This document shows, piece by piece, positions 12,614 to 24,300 of a stretch of DNA of 64,000 nucleotides. A model generated the notes under the pieces. It was not told the origin of the DNA. It saw nothing but the letters and a program-made list of their open reading frames with translations, and searched no databases. Within the stretch, counting starts at the first letter, position 1, and every line of letters starts with the position of its first letter. Origin of the DNA: Eonycteris spelaea (lineage: Eukaryota > Chordata > Mammalia > Chiroptera > Pteropodidae); assembly GCA_003508835.1 (NCBI GenBank), contig PUFA01000166.1, forward strand, positions 930,001-994,000, written 5' to 3'. Made by a program: the position numbers and the translations under genes.

Positions 12614-12771
12614 TGGGCATACCTTGTAGATATTGCAGATTTGGTTCCAGACCACTGTAGTAAAGCTAGTCATAATCTCTTTGCGGATGGAGAATCTTGT
12701 CTGCAATTTGTAAAAAATGTGACATCTGTGAAATGCAATAAAGCAAAGAGCAGTAAAATGAATTATGTTTG
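12614..12771. mobile_element. Small non-autonomous Tigger (TcMar) transposon
   Basis: The left end reads 'gcataccttgtagatattgc ... ggttccagaccac'. The right end has 'aatgcaataaagcaaagag' and a complementary terminal 'aattatgtttg'. TA dinucleotides flank both ends (12612-12613 and 12772-12773), as expected for a Tc1/mariner target duplication. The middle keeps 'gtcataatctctttgcggat', a scrap of the parent transposon. A sister copy lies at 62336-62503. Confidence 0.88.
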
Positions 12772-13329
12772 TACTCATACAACTGTGCGGTAATCAATTT
12801 CCATATTGTACAGGGGTTTCTAACACTTGCTGTCACTCATACCATTTTTTCTTTTGCCATGGGCCCTTTCACGGGCCATGTATTTTAACATAAAAAATTA
12901 AAGAGTATTGAGGTGGGATAAATAGAGGATAGCTAAAGAATCACAATAAATTATGAAGCAAGGGATTTTTACATTAAAAATATTTGGTCCTGAAAGGAGA
13001 CGTTCCATAACTTAGAATCAAAGACTTTAGGAAGTAGAGGAGTTCTCTAATTTAATTCATTCTATAACAGAACCTCTTAATCTGCTGTGGATATATGATA
13101 AAATGTCGGGGAGGGAGAATCCATGAAGTAGATACCAAGTAATCCTATGCTTTTATTTTATGCACTTGAAACATTACTCTGAGAAGGGGCCTGTAGGCAT
13201 TATTAGACTGCTATAGGTCCTGTCACAAAAGATCCTTTCCTTCATTGGGAAGAAATGTAGTTAGGGAGACCTACATCTTAAAACAACAACAGAAGGCTTA
13301 AAAAGATTAAGGAAAACATACATTTTTGA

Positions 13330-14040
13330 GTCAAGATGTACATTTACGTACATATTGTATATGTATATATTGATACACGTATATTTGTGGAAGTATTAAC
13401 TCCTCTCATGGAGTTAACACATCCATCACCACATTTATTTTGTGTGTGTGAACATTTAAGTTCTACTCTTTTAGGGTGTTATGCTAAGTGGAATAAGACA
13501 GAAGGACAAATACCATATGATTTCACTTATATGTGGAATCTAAAGAACAACATAAACTAACAAAATGAAAACAGACTCATAGATACAGAGCACAAACTGA
13601 TGATTTACGGACAGGCGGGGAGTTGGAATAGGTGAAAAAGGTGAAGGGGTTAAGAAGTACAAATTTGTAGTTAAGAATAGTCATGGGGATGTGAAGTACA
13701 GCATAGGGAATATAGTAATATTGTAATCATGTATAGTGCCAGGTGGGTACTAGACTAGCTGGGGGATCACTGTAAATTATATAAATGTCTAACACTATGC
13801 TATACACTTGAAACTAACATAAAATAATACTGGCTGTCAGCTCTAACAAAAAAAAATAGTTCTAGTCTCTTAGCCAATTTCTTTTATACAGTGCAGTGTT
13901 GTCAACTATAGTCACCATGTTATACATTAGATCCTCAGACCTTATCTTGTAGCTGAAAGTGTACACCCTTTTAACCTTTTTCTGTTTCCCCCACCTCTCA
14001 ACCTTGGAAGCCACTTTTCTACTTTCTTGCAGTAACTAGT
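13330..14040 (-). repeat. Old L1 3' fragment, antisense, split by a younger L1
   Basis: The left part (to 13458) holds 'agttaacacatccatcacc'. The right part (from 13874) holds 'caactatagtcaccatg', 'atacattagatcctcagacc' and 'gtacacccttttaacc'. These adjoin in an antisense L1 3' region. The break is filled by the insertion at 13475-13857. Confidence 0.85.
13475..13857 (+). mobile_element. 5'-truncated L1 insertion, sense, with target duplication
   Basis: Holds only the extreme 3' end of an L1: 'atgctaagtggaataagac', 'gatttcacttatatgtgg', 'gtgaaggggttaagaag', 'atagggaatatagtaat' and 'tatacacttgaaactaac', ending in an A-run at 13848-13856. It is flanked by a 16-bp direct repeat, agttctactcttttag at 13459-13474 and agttctagtctcttag at 13858-13873 (14 of 16 identical). 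This shows target-primed insertion into the older L1. The 3' end type is shared with 18783-19150. Confidence 0.93.
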
Positions 14041-16754
14041 TTTTTTTTGTAATGGTGTTAAAAATACATGTGGTCAGGGTCTCCCAAGTTTAATTGGAGA
14101 TTAAACCTACAGAGTTGCTTCTTGCTTTTGATGCATTCTCAACACGAGATAGAGAAAACAAGTAGAGATGCCTTTGGCATATCAGTGCTTTGGGTTTTTG
14201 CCACTTGTATTTCTGTTGCTCTTTTTACTTTCTCTCCTGTGGGATAAATTGGCTAGAGGTGGCTCACCAAGTAATTTAAATAGATTATTTAAATTCACAA
14301 CTGTCACCATCTGCTAGCATGAACATTTAGTAGTTTTTATATGATAACCAGTGATGCATGTTTTGCATCACTATTATGGATCCATCTTGATATACTTATG
14401 AATATTTGTTCTGAGTAAGTAGCTGACGAGTATCATGACTCAGTTGGAATAATTTTTTTATTCTAGTGTAACAGCCAGATTGGATTACACCATGCCGAGT
14501 GGTAGTCATCTATTGCAGAATCACAGTGAAGAAAACTTGTGATAGTTATTTGGAATGGTTTTGTATTTGTCATGTCCATATTATATATACTTTAAAAATA
14601 GAATTGATAGAAAATTGCAAAGCAGTTTTTTTCAGAACTAAACTACAAATGTAGCCTAACATTTTTGCCACTATGAACAGTAGCACCTTAATTTTTATAT
14701 CCCCCAGGATATTCAGTGTCAATTTTTTGATACTAGATTTTGAGTCATTATTAGGCAGTGGATGTCATAAAAGTTCCATTTTCGGAACTTCAATTTGCTG
14801 AATTGAAGTCTGGTAACCAAGATATGATGTTGGAAAAAAATTTATGAAAAAAGCTCCTTATCATAAACTAAAAATATGTTTCATATTTATTACTAGTGGT
14901 TATATTACCATTCTTTATTTCAGAAGGGAGAACTTTATAAAGCATAATAATTTGTACAAATCAAATATGTTTAATTGTTTTCTACAGATGGATTAACATT
15001 AGGACTTGAATGTTCATTAGAAATTTGTCTTAATCATAAAGCACAAACCCTACATAATTAAATATTTAAGCAGTTAAATGCTTATTCTTTGTCGGATAAA
15101 GAATATTTAAATAGAACCACTATTTTTAAATTTGCTGTATGCTTATTTTCAGGCTGAACAGAAACCCCTTAAAATATAGGTTGTTCGCAAACATATAAAT
15201 AAACCTGTTAAATGGAGTCATTCACTCCAACATGGATCAACATTACAAAAAGAAGCAACAGAATTGCATTATGTACATATCGCCCTTACAAGGATTTATG
15301 AAACAATGGGGAAATATTTGATAAGTGTTAAAGGTACTCCTAAATGGCCAGCCATTCCCCAGCTGTCTGCATCGTTTTCATTGGTTGCCCTTTATATATC
15401 ATGAATGAAAGGGATTCTCTACGTACTGATTCTGTAAATACCTGGTTCAGAACGAAATTGGAAGCTAGAAGAAACATTTAAGTATATAGTTCCTATGGTA
15501 TATTCACATTTAAAAATTGAAAAGCATCATGAAAAATTAGAAGTAATGAACACATGACAAGTAAGCAAAAGCATTCTCCTGGAATAATTTGGCAGTTTTC
15601 AGTAAAGTTTTATATGAATGAGTTACCAAATGAGTGAAGTTAATTTGTAATTTAACTTTCTGAGCCACATGTAGGTGCTTTATATAAGAGTATTAAGAGG
15701 CTTAAGGAATTAAAAATATCTTGGGCTTTTCTTCAGGTTGTTTATGAATGTAAAATTCTGAATATAGAGTTATGTATGTGTATGTATAAAGTAACATATT
15801 TAGATATTAAATTTTTATGGGCTACCTTTTTCTTTTAAAAAGTCAATCCAAGGCATTAATTTCTCAGCTTATCTTTTGCATTTATTGTTGACAATTATTC
15901 TCACTCGTTAAATACTTTCTTTTTAACAAAATTGGTTTTGATGCAGGTTTATGTTGTTAAGTAACGAACTCTGTAGGGCTCATTTTTGGTTCTGATTTGA
16001 TGCTGCTGTTTTTGCTGGAATGTAGTCAAATCACCGAATTACTTACTGTCCCCAGTAAACAGTATGACTTTAAAAGCCCAACCTTAATATGACCTCTGTA
16101 TGCTTTCCTTGATAGGTTGTCCAAGCTGAACGAATCAAACCCTCATTGGTGTTCTCATAGTATTTTATATATTAATATATTTGAATATAGCTTTCATTTT
16201 TACAACAGTTATTTTGGTAGTGCCAAGTTTGGAGCCTGTGGCCATAAACTAGTTTCTAGGTAGAATGTGCTTGATGAATCATTGGAATACAGGAAGGAAA
16301 TATTATAACTTGTATTTACTTATCCGACCCTTCAAATTTTTCTTGTATATTTGATTTTATATATACCTACATATATTCACACAAAATTTTATAAGTAAAA
16401 ATATATATTGGATGCATATGTAAACTGTGTTTTAGTAAAAACATTTGGAAACCAAATAGATAATAGGTGGGTAAGAGTCAAATTAGAGTGATAGCATTCG
16501 GAATATGAGAGGAAGGTGGAGTGAAAGATATATTGCAGTTAGCTACAGGTGAGAGATAGACTAAGTGTGTGATGAACAATAGAAGGATCAAAGTAGATAC
16601 CATTTTCTTGTTCATGGTATCAATTAGCTTGGGGGATTTGTAAGAACAGCAAGCAAACCTTGCTCAATTTTCTGTCCTCTGGGCCTAACTGGGTGAGCAG
16701 CCAGGAGGATGGTGGTTAAAAATGAAGACATCAGCATCAGAAAAGTTGAATTTT
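14041..16754. other. Long repeat-free AT-rich sequence
   Basis: No recognisable transposon apart from a T-run at 14041-14048. The parts 14270-14560 and 15150-15480 look like well-kept unique sequence, but conservation cannot be judged from one genome. No exon was recognised. Confidence 0.4.
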
Positions 16755-16905
16755 CGACTTGCCCTTCCCCTTCTCCCTTCCCTTCTGGTAACCACCATTC
16801 TGTTGTTAGTATGTATGAGTTTGTTTTGTTTGTTTTGTTTGTTTGTTACTTTTTTATATTTTATATATGAGTGAAATTTTAGATTTATGCATTTTTATCT
16901 TTAAT
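16755..16905 (-). repeat. Short L1 3' fragment, antisense, with (TTTG)n
   Basis: Contains 'ggtaaccaccattctgttg', 'gtatgtatgagtttg' and a TTTG/TTTTG microsatellite at 16819-16847. These match the antisense L1 3' region that carries 'ggtaaccaccattct'. Confidence 0.6.
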
Positions 16906-17387
16906 TTGCATACACTAATTCAGGTATGCTCTCTTATGCTTCCTACGTTCACTATTCTACGAAATCTGATTTTGTTTCCTGAATGACACAATCCTTACCT
17001 CACAGAATAGTTGCTGTTGATGGGGAATAAATGTGGCCCAGGAACAAATGTAGGCTGTTTAATAGTCCTGTGCAAACTGCTGTGGCTATGGTGGCTGTGT
17101 AAAACCTGTTATTTGCAGATAGTGCTGCCTTCCTTGGGGATTTAGGAAAAACTTAGGGGTGTCCACAAGAGGCTGCAAAGAGAAATGTTGCTGTTAACAC
17201 TACAACAATACATTTTAGCAATATAATTAAAATAAAAATCTTTCTGCAATAAAACCACTTGCCCTTTAGAAGGTCCATGATGTTACTTCTTATAACCTAA
17301 GTGCAGTGTTCTATAATTGATTTATATAGCAGTCATGAGTTTTATAGTATAATGAAACTTTTAAAATCTGCTTATTTATGAGCTGGC

Positions 17388-17606
17388 CTGGGAGTTGGCA
17401 AGCTATGGTCCCTGAGACAAATCTGGCCTGTTACCTTACCTGTGTTTGTAAATAAAGTTTTATGGGAACACTGCTATCCTCATTTGTTTATGATTGCTTT
17501 CTGGCTACAAAAGCAGAGTTGAGTAGTTGTGACAGAGACCATGTGGACTGTAAAGCTTTTAATATTTTTTATTTGGCCCTTTACAGAAAAAGGTTGCTTA
17601 ACCCTG
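17388..17606. mobile_element. Non-autonomous hAT-Charlie element
   Basis: Carries 'ggagttggcaagctatgg', 'tttgtaaataaagttttatg', 'gcagagttgagtagttgtg' and 'atttggccctttacag', then ends 'ttgcttaaccctg'. The two ends are imperfect inverted repeats. This is a common mammalian hAT MITE; I do not assign a subfamily name. A partial 8-bp duplication (share 'atgag') may flank it. Confidence 0.85.
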
Positions 17607-17702
17607 AATGAGTAGCACTTGTAGACATTTTATGATTAGTTTTTTTTCTTTCTCCAGTTAGGTGGTATTTTCAGATGTGTACATAGAGAAGCTTATAGTT
17701 TA

Positions 17703-17942
17703 TGAGACAGTGTAGTGGGGTGGTTAACAATATTGCTTCTGGAGTAAAAACTTCATGAGTTCAAATCTTGCCTAAGCCATTTGTCAATTTTGTGACTTGG
17801 GGAATATTACTTCTCTTCCCTTTGGTTTCCTTCCTGGATCGTAGGGCTAATAATAGTACTAGCTCAAAGACTGGTTCTTAGAATTAAATAAGAGAAGTGT
17901 CTAGTGTATGACAGGTGCTCAATAAACAAATATTAGCTGTTT
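17703..17942 (+). repeat. Near full-length MIR SINE, sense
   Basis: The tRNA-like head 'agtgtagtggggtggttaac' is followed by 'gagttcaaatcttgcc', 'ttgtgacttggggaatatta' and 'ggctaataatagtacta', ending 'aggtgctcaataaacaaata'. The order and length fit a nearly complete MIR. Confidence 0.92.
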
Positions 17943-18782
17943 TCAGTACAGATTGTTTTTTTCTTTGAAGTAAAGGTAAAGGAACTATTCTAAGATCATG
18001 CATCATGTCAGAAGTTTGCACCTTCCTTCTTACTTAGCCTCTGGCTACATTGGTTCATTAGTGCTGCTACAGTTTTCTTCTTTAAAGATATTTCTTCAAA
18101 CCACAGCAAGGTTAGTTTGCAGTAAACTTTATTGAATGTGATTTTTGTCGGTTAATCCATGTTTATTTTTCATACATTGATTTAATGAAATTCAGCCTGA
18201 GGTTGTTCATTGGACTGGATGATTCTTACATAGAAAATTTTCCAGTGCTGTGAAATCTCATGCATTTGGATGTCAGACTCACTGAGATCAAATTGCATTC
18301 TTCATCTGCTTTAATCAGATTGCAAGCATAATGAAGTTCAGATTTATAGTTTTTGAGAATAAAGCCACTGAATAGAGATAAATTGAAATTGACCCTATAT
18401 TTTCACTCAAGTAAATGTACTCACTTTGCTGAGCTATTTATTTAGCTTTTAGGTTGCTGCATGTAGTTGGGCTTTTCTTTTGATTTAAGATATTGTGGAT
18501 TTACCTGATCTTTGGTTTATATAAACCCAAACTAGTAACTTTTTTCCTGTAATATCCTTATTGTTCTGCTGTCAGAGCTGCAGATATGTGAGATCTTTGA
18601 ATAAATTTCTGCAGACTTCAGGTTGGCTATTTTTGGAAGTCTTCTTCAGTGTGGCCTGTCTAAAACCAATAAGGTAGTATTCTCATGGAGGTGTTTTTCA
18701 GAATATCTCTTGTGCTTTATGGATGGCTTGTGATTGCCACTGGGCTTTTTTGGCTAGTCCTATAGTGAAAAAAAAATACACC

Positions 18783-19150
18783 TCTCTTTTTTAATTAAAA
18801 AATTTCAATTACAGTTGACATTCAACATGATATTAGTTTCAAGTGTACAGCGTAGTGGTTAGACATTTATGTAATTTACAAAATGATTCCCCCAATTAGT
18901 CTAGTACCAGACACTATACAAAATTTTTACAGTATTATTGACTATATTCTCTATGCTGTACATTACATCATGGTGACTATTTTGTAAGTGCTAATTTGTA
19001 CTTCTTAATCCCCTTCACCTTTTCTGCCCAGCCACTCAACACCCTTTCCATCTGGCAATCACCAGTTTGTTCTCTGTACCTCTGACTTTGTTTCTGTTTT
19101 GCTTATTTGTTTTGATTTTTAGATTCCACATATAAGTGAAATCGTATGGT
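18783..19150 (-). mobile_element. 5'-truncated L1 3' end, antisense
   Basis: Begins with a T-rich tail, then 'caattacagttgacattc', 'gtgtacagcgtagtggttag', 'tgtacttcttaatcccc', 'ggcaatcaccagtttgttc' and 'ttccacatataagtgaaatc'. It is the reverse complement of the 3' end type at 13475-13857. I saw no certain target duplication. This L1 3' end type suggests a laurasiatherian, perhaps a bat. Confidence 0.88.
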
Positions 19151-20851
19151 AAGAAAAATGAGTTCTTATGTTTTAGTAAATTATAGTCAGCATTCATCCA
19201 GTCATATGTTTCTTTCGGATTCCTTTGGTCTTCATTGAAGGAGATTAAGTTGTAAAGTCATTTCTTAAGTAGAATCATCTCTGTTGTAATTCCTTGAGCA
19301 TCCCACACATATTAATTCCCTCTCCTCACTTTGAAGAGATCTGAAAAACAAATATAGCAAGCATACAGCATTTCACTTTAGTCTGGGTTTGTGTTGAACT
19401 ATTCTGTGAAGTATTCCCGCCAAGCAGTGGATGGAGGGTAAGACTGCTGAGGAAACTGCTGTTTTGGGAAGCTGGACAATCTTTTGGAACCTGTATTCTG
19501 TAGCTTCAGTAGGTTATCTCAGTCATAACTTTAACAATCCAGGCCCCAAACCATCCCATCTCTCCCTACAAAGAATTCCCCAAGCCAGAACACTGGCCTG
19601 TGTGCATTTACTTTCATCTCCGTGCTCTTCCTCCTTTCTTGTCTCTATAGGAGTAATGTTTATTCTCCTTTTCATGATTTATGTTGCATATCAGAATAAT
19701 TTGATTTCTGAAAACTCAGTTGCCACCATTTGTGTATCTGTTACATAAGTTACACCTTTTAATTATAAGTTCGTGTAATTATCCAATTAAAAATGTTTGC
19801 TGGTATCTATATTTTTAAAGTTTTGAAGATTTTTTATGGGATTTGGAAGCAGATACAGGCACATACCACTCTTTTTATTTATTATGATTATTTTCATACT
19901 TATCAAAGCTTCTAGGTCCACATAGCCAACAGTTCTTTGGCCAGTGCCCCCTACGGGGTTTTCTGAAAAAGTACCGTTATCTTCTTTGGTGTGTCAACCT
20001 TAATAATCAAGCTTCTCTTCAAAGTCTTATGTTTCTGCTATGCCTAGATTTGGCTAAACTCTTTTAACTGTTTATTTCCTTCTGGAACTACCTGTCAGTT
20101 GCCCTCTTGGAAACTATATCATATTCTCTGGCTTTCATGTCTTAACCTTTCAGCATTTAAATCTGTTATCCTCCTTCTCCTTTGTTTCTGGCTCTTCCCC
20201 AATCACCAGTCCCCCAGTCAGTTCATTTTCTTACTACCTATCAGCCTCAGCTGCCTTTATTTTCTTTCTGTCCACTATCTAATTTGTGATCCATTCTTCA
20301 GCCTTTTTATTTTGTTCTTGTCAATACCTTTAATGCCATTGCATGCTTGACTTTCTCCCTTATCTGCCTGACACATTTTACACCAGAATTCATCTGACTG
20401 TCCAACTTCCTGAGCCTTGGCTGCCGAGTGCCACAGCAGCCTCATGTGGGGCCAGCTCATTCTGCCTTTCTCTTACTCATAGTGGTAGTATCAAATCTTC
20501 ATAGTTTCTAAGCCTCCAAACCAGTCATCCCCTTGCTCAGTTTTATTAAGTGACTCCAAAAAGAAAATAGCCACCATCTCATAAAAACCCTGATTCATAG
20601 TGGCAAGTGAGGGATGAATCTGTAATATACTTTGTGCATTCTCAGCACTTGCAGGTACATGTGCAGTTGGATATTCAGGACGTTTGACAGTGTATCATTT
20701 ATTTAAAAAATTCATATGGTCTCAGTCTATAAAGGATTTGAAATAGCTTATAGCAAATATTAAATAGTGAAATGTAAAAATCAAACTTCTGGATTTTGTA
20801 AAATGTCAGGATAGGGTATATAGTATGGGAAAGTTGGAGTAATAGAAGGAT
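19151..20851. other. Unique or unclassified sequence
   Basis: A 105-codon open frame at 19431-19748 has no recognisable protein features. The part 20020-20470 is pyrimidine-rich and could be a decayed LINE or LTR, but I cannot place it. Confidence 0.35.
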
Positions 20852-21355
20852 TGTACTAGTTTTCTGTGGCTGCTATAACAAACAACTACAAATTTAGTGA
20901 CTTAAAGCAACATGGACGTATTTTCTTATAGTTTTATAGTTCAGAATTCTGACATGGGTCTCAGTGGGCTAAGAGGAAGGTGTCAGCAAGGCCCTGGTCC
21001 TTTCTGGAAGCTCTAAGGGTGAGTGCATTTCCTTGCCCTTTTTGGCTTTCTAGAAGCTGCACACATTTTCTGGCCCTGTCCTTTTATCTCTGCCTTCAAA
21101 GCCAGCAATAGTGCGTTTAGTTCTCACATCACATTGCTCTGATGTCTTTATCTGCCTCCCTCTTCCACTTTTAAGGATCCTTGGGATTTCATTGGATCCA
21201 CCTGGATAATCCAAGATGATCTCCCTGGTTTAAAGTTAGCAACCGTAATTTTATTACAATCTTAATTTCCCTTTGCCATGTAACAATATGTTTATAAGAT
21301 AGAGGGATTAGCATGTGGACATGTTTTTGGAGGGGAGATTTCTCTGTGTACCACA
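20852..21355 (-). mobile_element. MLT1-type (ERVL-MaLR) solo LTR, antisense
   Basis: Starts 'tgtactagttttctgtggc' and continues 'gcaaggccctggtcctttc', 'ttctagaagctgcacac', 'ccacctggataatccaag' and 'ggattagcatgtggacatg', ending 'gtgtaccaca'. This is an MLT1 LTR read on the opposite strand, nearly end to end, resembling the MLT1B group. No coding part is present and no clear 5-bp target duplication remains. Confidence 0.9.
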
Positions 21356-24300
21356 GAGACTGACCACAAAGTCTACATATTCTAGTTAAATTATAATTTT
21401 GTTTCTAAAATGCCTTTATGGTAGCCAAAAGAGAGAATAGGGACTATTGCTTGTTTATGGTTTTTTTTTGGTCCATTCTACCAAACATACCAGATTTAAG
21501 AGTGCTGTTATAGTTCAACACATATAATCATTTTAGTTCTTCCCTCAGCCATGTTGAATTCTTTACTAGTGGAGGCTGGTAGTAGTATGGTTAATAAAAG
21601 CAATTAAAAATGGGCAATGCATAATCATTGTTTTCTTTTAGATGCTATCTGTTTTCTTAAGTTATAATCAATTAATTTAACATAAAACAATGTCTAATTT
21701 CCTTATACTTAGAGCTTTCATATACCTATAAAACCAAAAGGAAATTAAAAAGCTATAAGTCAAACTTCAAATAAATAGTGTTTTATGAGATGGATGATGC
21801 TGTTTTTAGTTTGCCATGCTGATACAGCAGTGGGTCATGTGATGAGTTGGTGCTCCTACTCTATCTGAACTTTTCTACCTTTGCTCATGCAGTTTCAGCA
21901 GTTCTGCTTGGTGCCAGTATGTTTGTCAATACTTCACTGAACTCAGATGTTAGGTTTGCTTGTAGACTGGTCATCAGTTGATCCAGAATGTAAACTAAGG
22001 TTTTTAGAGTGTCCTTGAAATGAAAAGTCAGCATTATACGTTCCTATAGGGAATTTACACTTCATTGAGACCTCTTGACTACATCTATCCCAGGGCTACA
22101 ACTTTGAAGACTCCAAATTCGACAAATGCTAAATTAGGTAGAACTTTTTTACCTCATTATCCTACATCTTTTTTCTTCATAGGTAACAGTAACTCATGAT
22201 GTAGATTTTCCATAAATTCCTTTAATCCAATAGCTCAGATTAGGATATGGCAGTAAAATTTTTATTTTAAGATACTGCTTACCCTAGATGTGATATTTTA
22301 TCAGGATTATTTAGTGTTATTAGAAAATTACCAGGTAGTGAGGGAATTTGTAGGAATCCATATTATGCCAAAAAAGGAGGTATTTTTATGTAGAGGGTGT
22401 TTTTCTTAGCCTCCTTTCATTTCACTGTGTTGCTGTATTTGTCTATGAAAGAGTTTTGATATATTTAGAGAAATTGGCCTTTCCTGATTCAGGGGGGAAA
22501 AAAATCCAGCTGTGAGAGTTAGAGATAAATTGTATGTGTGAGTGGAGGGTATTTCTCCCAATTCTTAATGTTTCTTACTGGTTGTTCTTTTCTTTGTTTG
22601 AATCTGGAACGTTTACTTTTTCCTTTTTGTTGATGTTTTCTGTGTGGTATGTAATAGGTTGGTTTTTCTTAGCATTAAGTAAAGTTTTCTTTAAACTTTA
22701 AGAGTTTTGCATGTAGGACCGAATTTTGATTGGGATGTTTTCTGTGTCTTTATGAAATGTATTCTGCAGGAAATTGATTACTTGGTTTGATGTGTGAGCG
22801 GGTGAGGTTGGTTGTGGGTGAAGACTACGGGAGAGACAGGGAAAGGTAAAAAGACATTAAAATGTTCTTACTTTTTATACTTTCTATATAATTTAAAAAT
22901 AATTACTACATTTAATGTATTAAAAAACAAACTTGTTCAAGTTCCTACATGCTTTTGCATTAGTTCATATGAGAATGTTCTTAAATTTATCTTTTAGAAT
23001 TACAGGTAATAAATTTATTTGGGCCACTTAGCTTCAGTTTGAGAATACCTTTCTTCATATTGTATTTTTTAATGTACATGTAGATGAAATTATGCTCATG
23101 TTTTTATTTGGACAACTATGTGATTATATTGCGATTTGATTTAGGACATGTTTTTACTAAAGTACAACATAACATTTTTTTTTTTGTTAAAAACTAGGTT
23201 TGGGGCCTGTACAGGAAATGGTTACCTTAAACTTATAAATGAATTGACTTGTTTTTGAAAAAAACTCTGGAGTTGAGGAATGGGAAAAACCTCCTGTTAT
23301 GCCATTCTCAAAAAGAAGTTTTAAGGTTTTTTTTTTAAAGCTTTTGCCATATGTTCTTATGTATTATTTTGATGATGATTTTCTCCCTGTGATTGGCAGG
23401 GGTATTTATTTATTAAATCTTCTTTGACATGATGTACAAAATCTTGGGGAGTAGATGATTGAATAATCAGAGTAATTCAGTTCCTTAAGAACGTGCTCTT
23501 GGAATTCTAGCTGTTTGACAAAACCTAACTGCTATACAGTGTTTTTACCAGGGCCTACAGAAAAAAATGATAGAAAATACAAGGTATAAATTGAAAACAG
23601 TTTTCATACTCTCATCACTTCAGATAGCTTTCATTTTGGAGTGTGATAAGACTTCCAAGGACCTGGTTGGTTTTTTGTTTCCTCTTTCCTGAATGTGGCA
23701 ACAGTGTGAACACCCTTCAAGAATGAGTGAACTAGCGGATTGCTTTTCACCTCTGTTATACTAAAAGCAGGGAAATTGTATAGGAGGCCTGACTTTCATT
23801 TTTATTATGTTGTGAAATCACTTTATTATGTATTTGTGTTTTTCTCTTTTCCTTTTGAAGAACAGTAGTTTAGAGGCAGCTCCTCTTTTGTGTGTGTGTG
23901 TTCTGTGAGGCATTTCATTTTGCATGGCAGTAATTTTAGAGGGATTGAAGTCATACTTCTGGTCCTTTTTGACTCTGGACTTTCTAAATGGCTGTTAATG
24001 TTAACTTTTAAAGACTTTTTTTCTCATCTGTAATATAAAACTTCCTTGATTTAGAATGCTGTCTGTTCTGCCTTGGTGAGATTGCCTTTTCCCTGTAACT
24101 GTGTTGTCCTCAGTGATCAAGAGATGAACAATTACAAGCTTCTTTGTTGGGGAGCTCAGAAAACATATACAGACTACTGCATCAGGGAGATGAGTATTTT
24201 GAAGAAAGGGCAACGTATATAAATGTAGATCTATTTTCATTGTAAGATATTTTAGCAACTGTAGTGTTGTTTCTGTTCCAAATTGCATATCTTTTGTCCT

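Noticed and set aside
19431..19748. 105-codon forward frame
   Set aside because: Ends in a hydrophobic stretch from T-rich DNA, resembles no known protein, and has no supporting signals.
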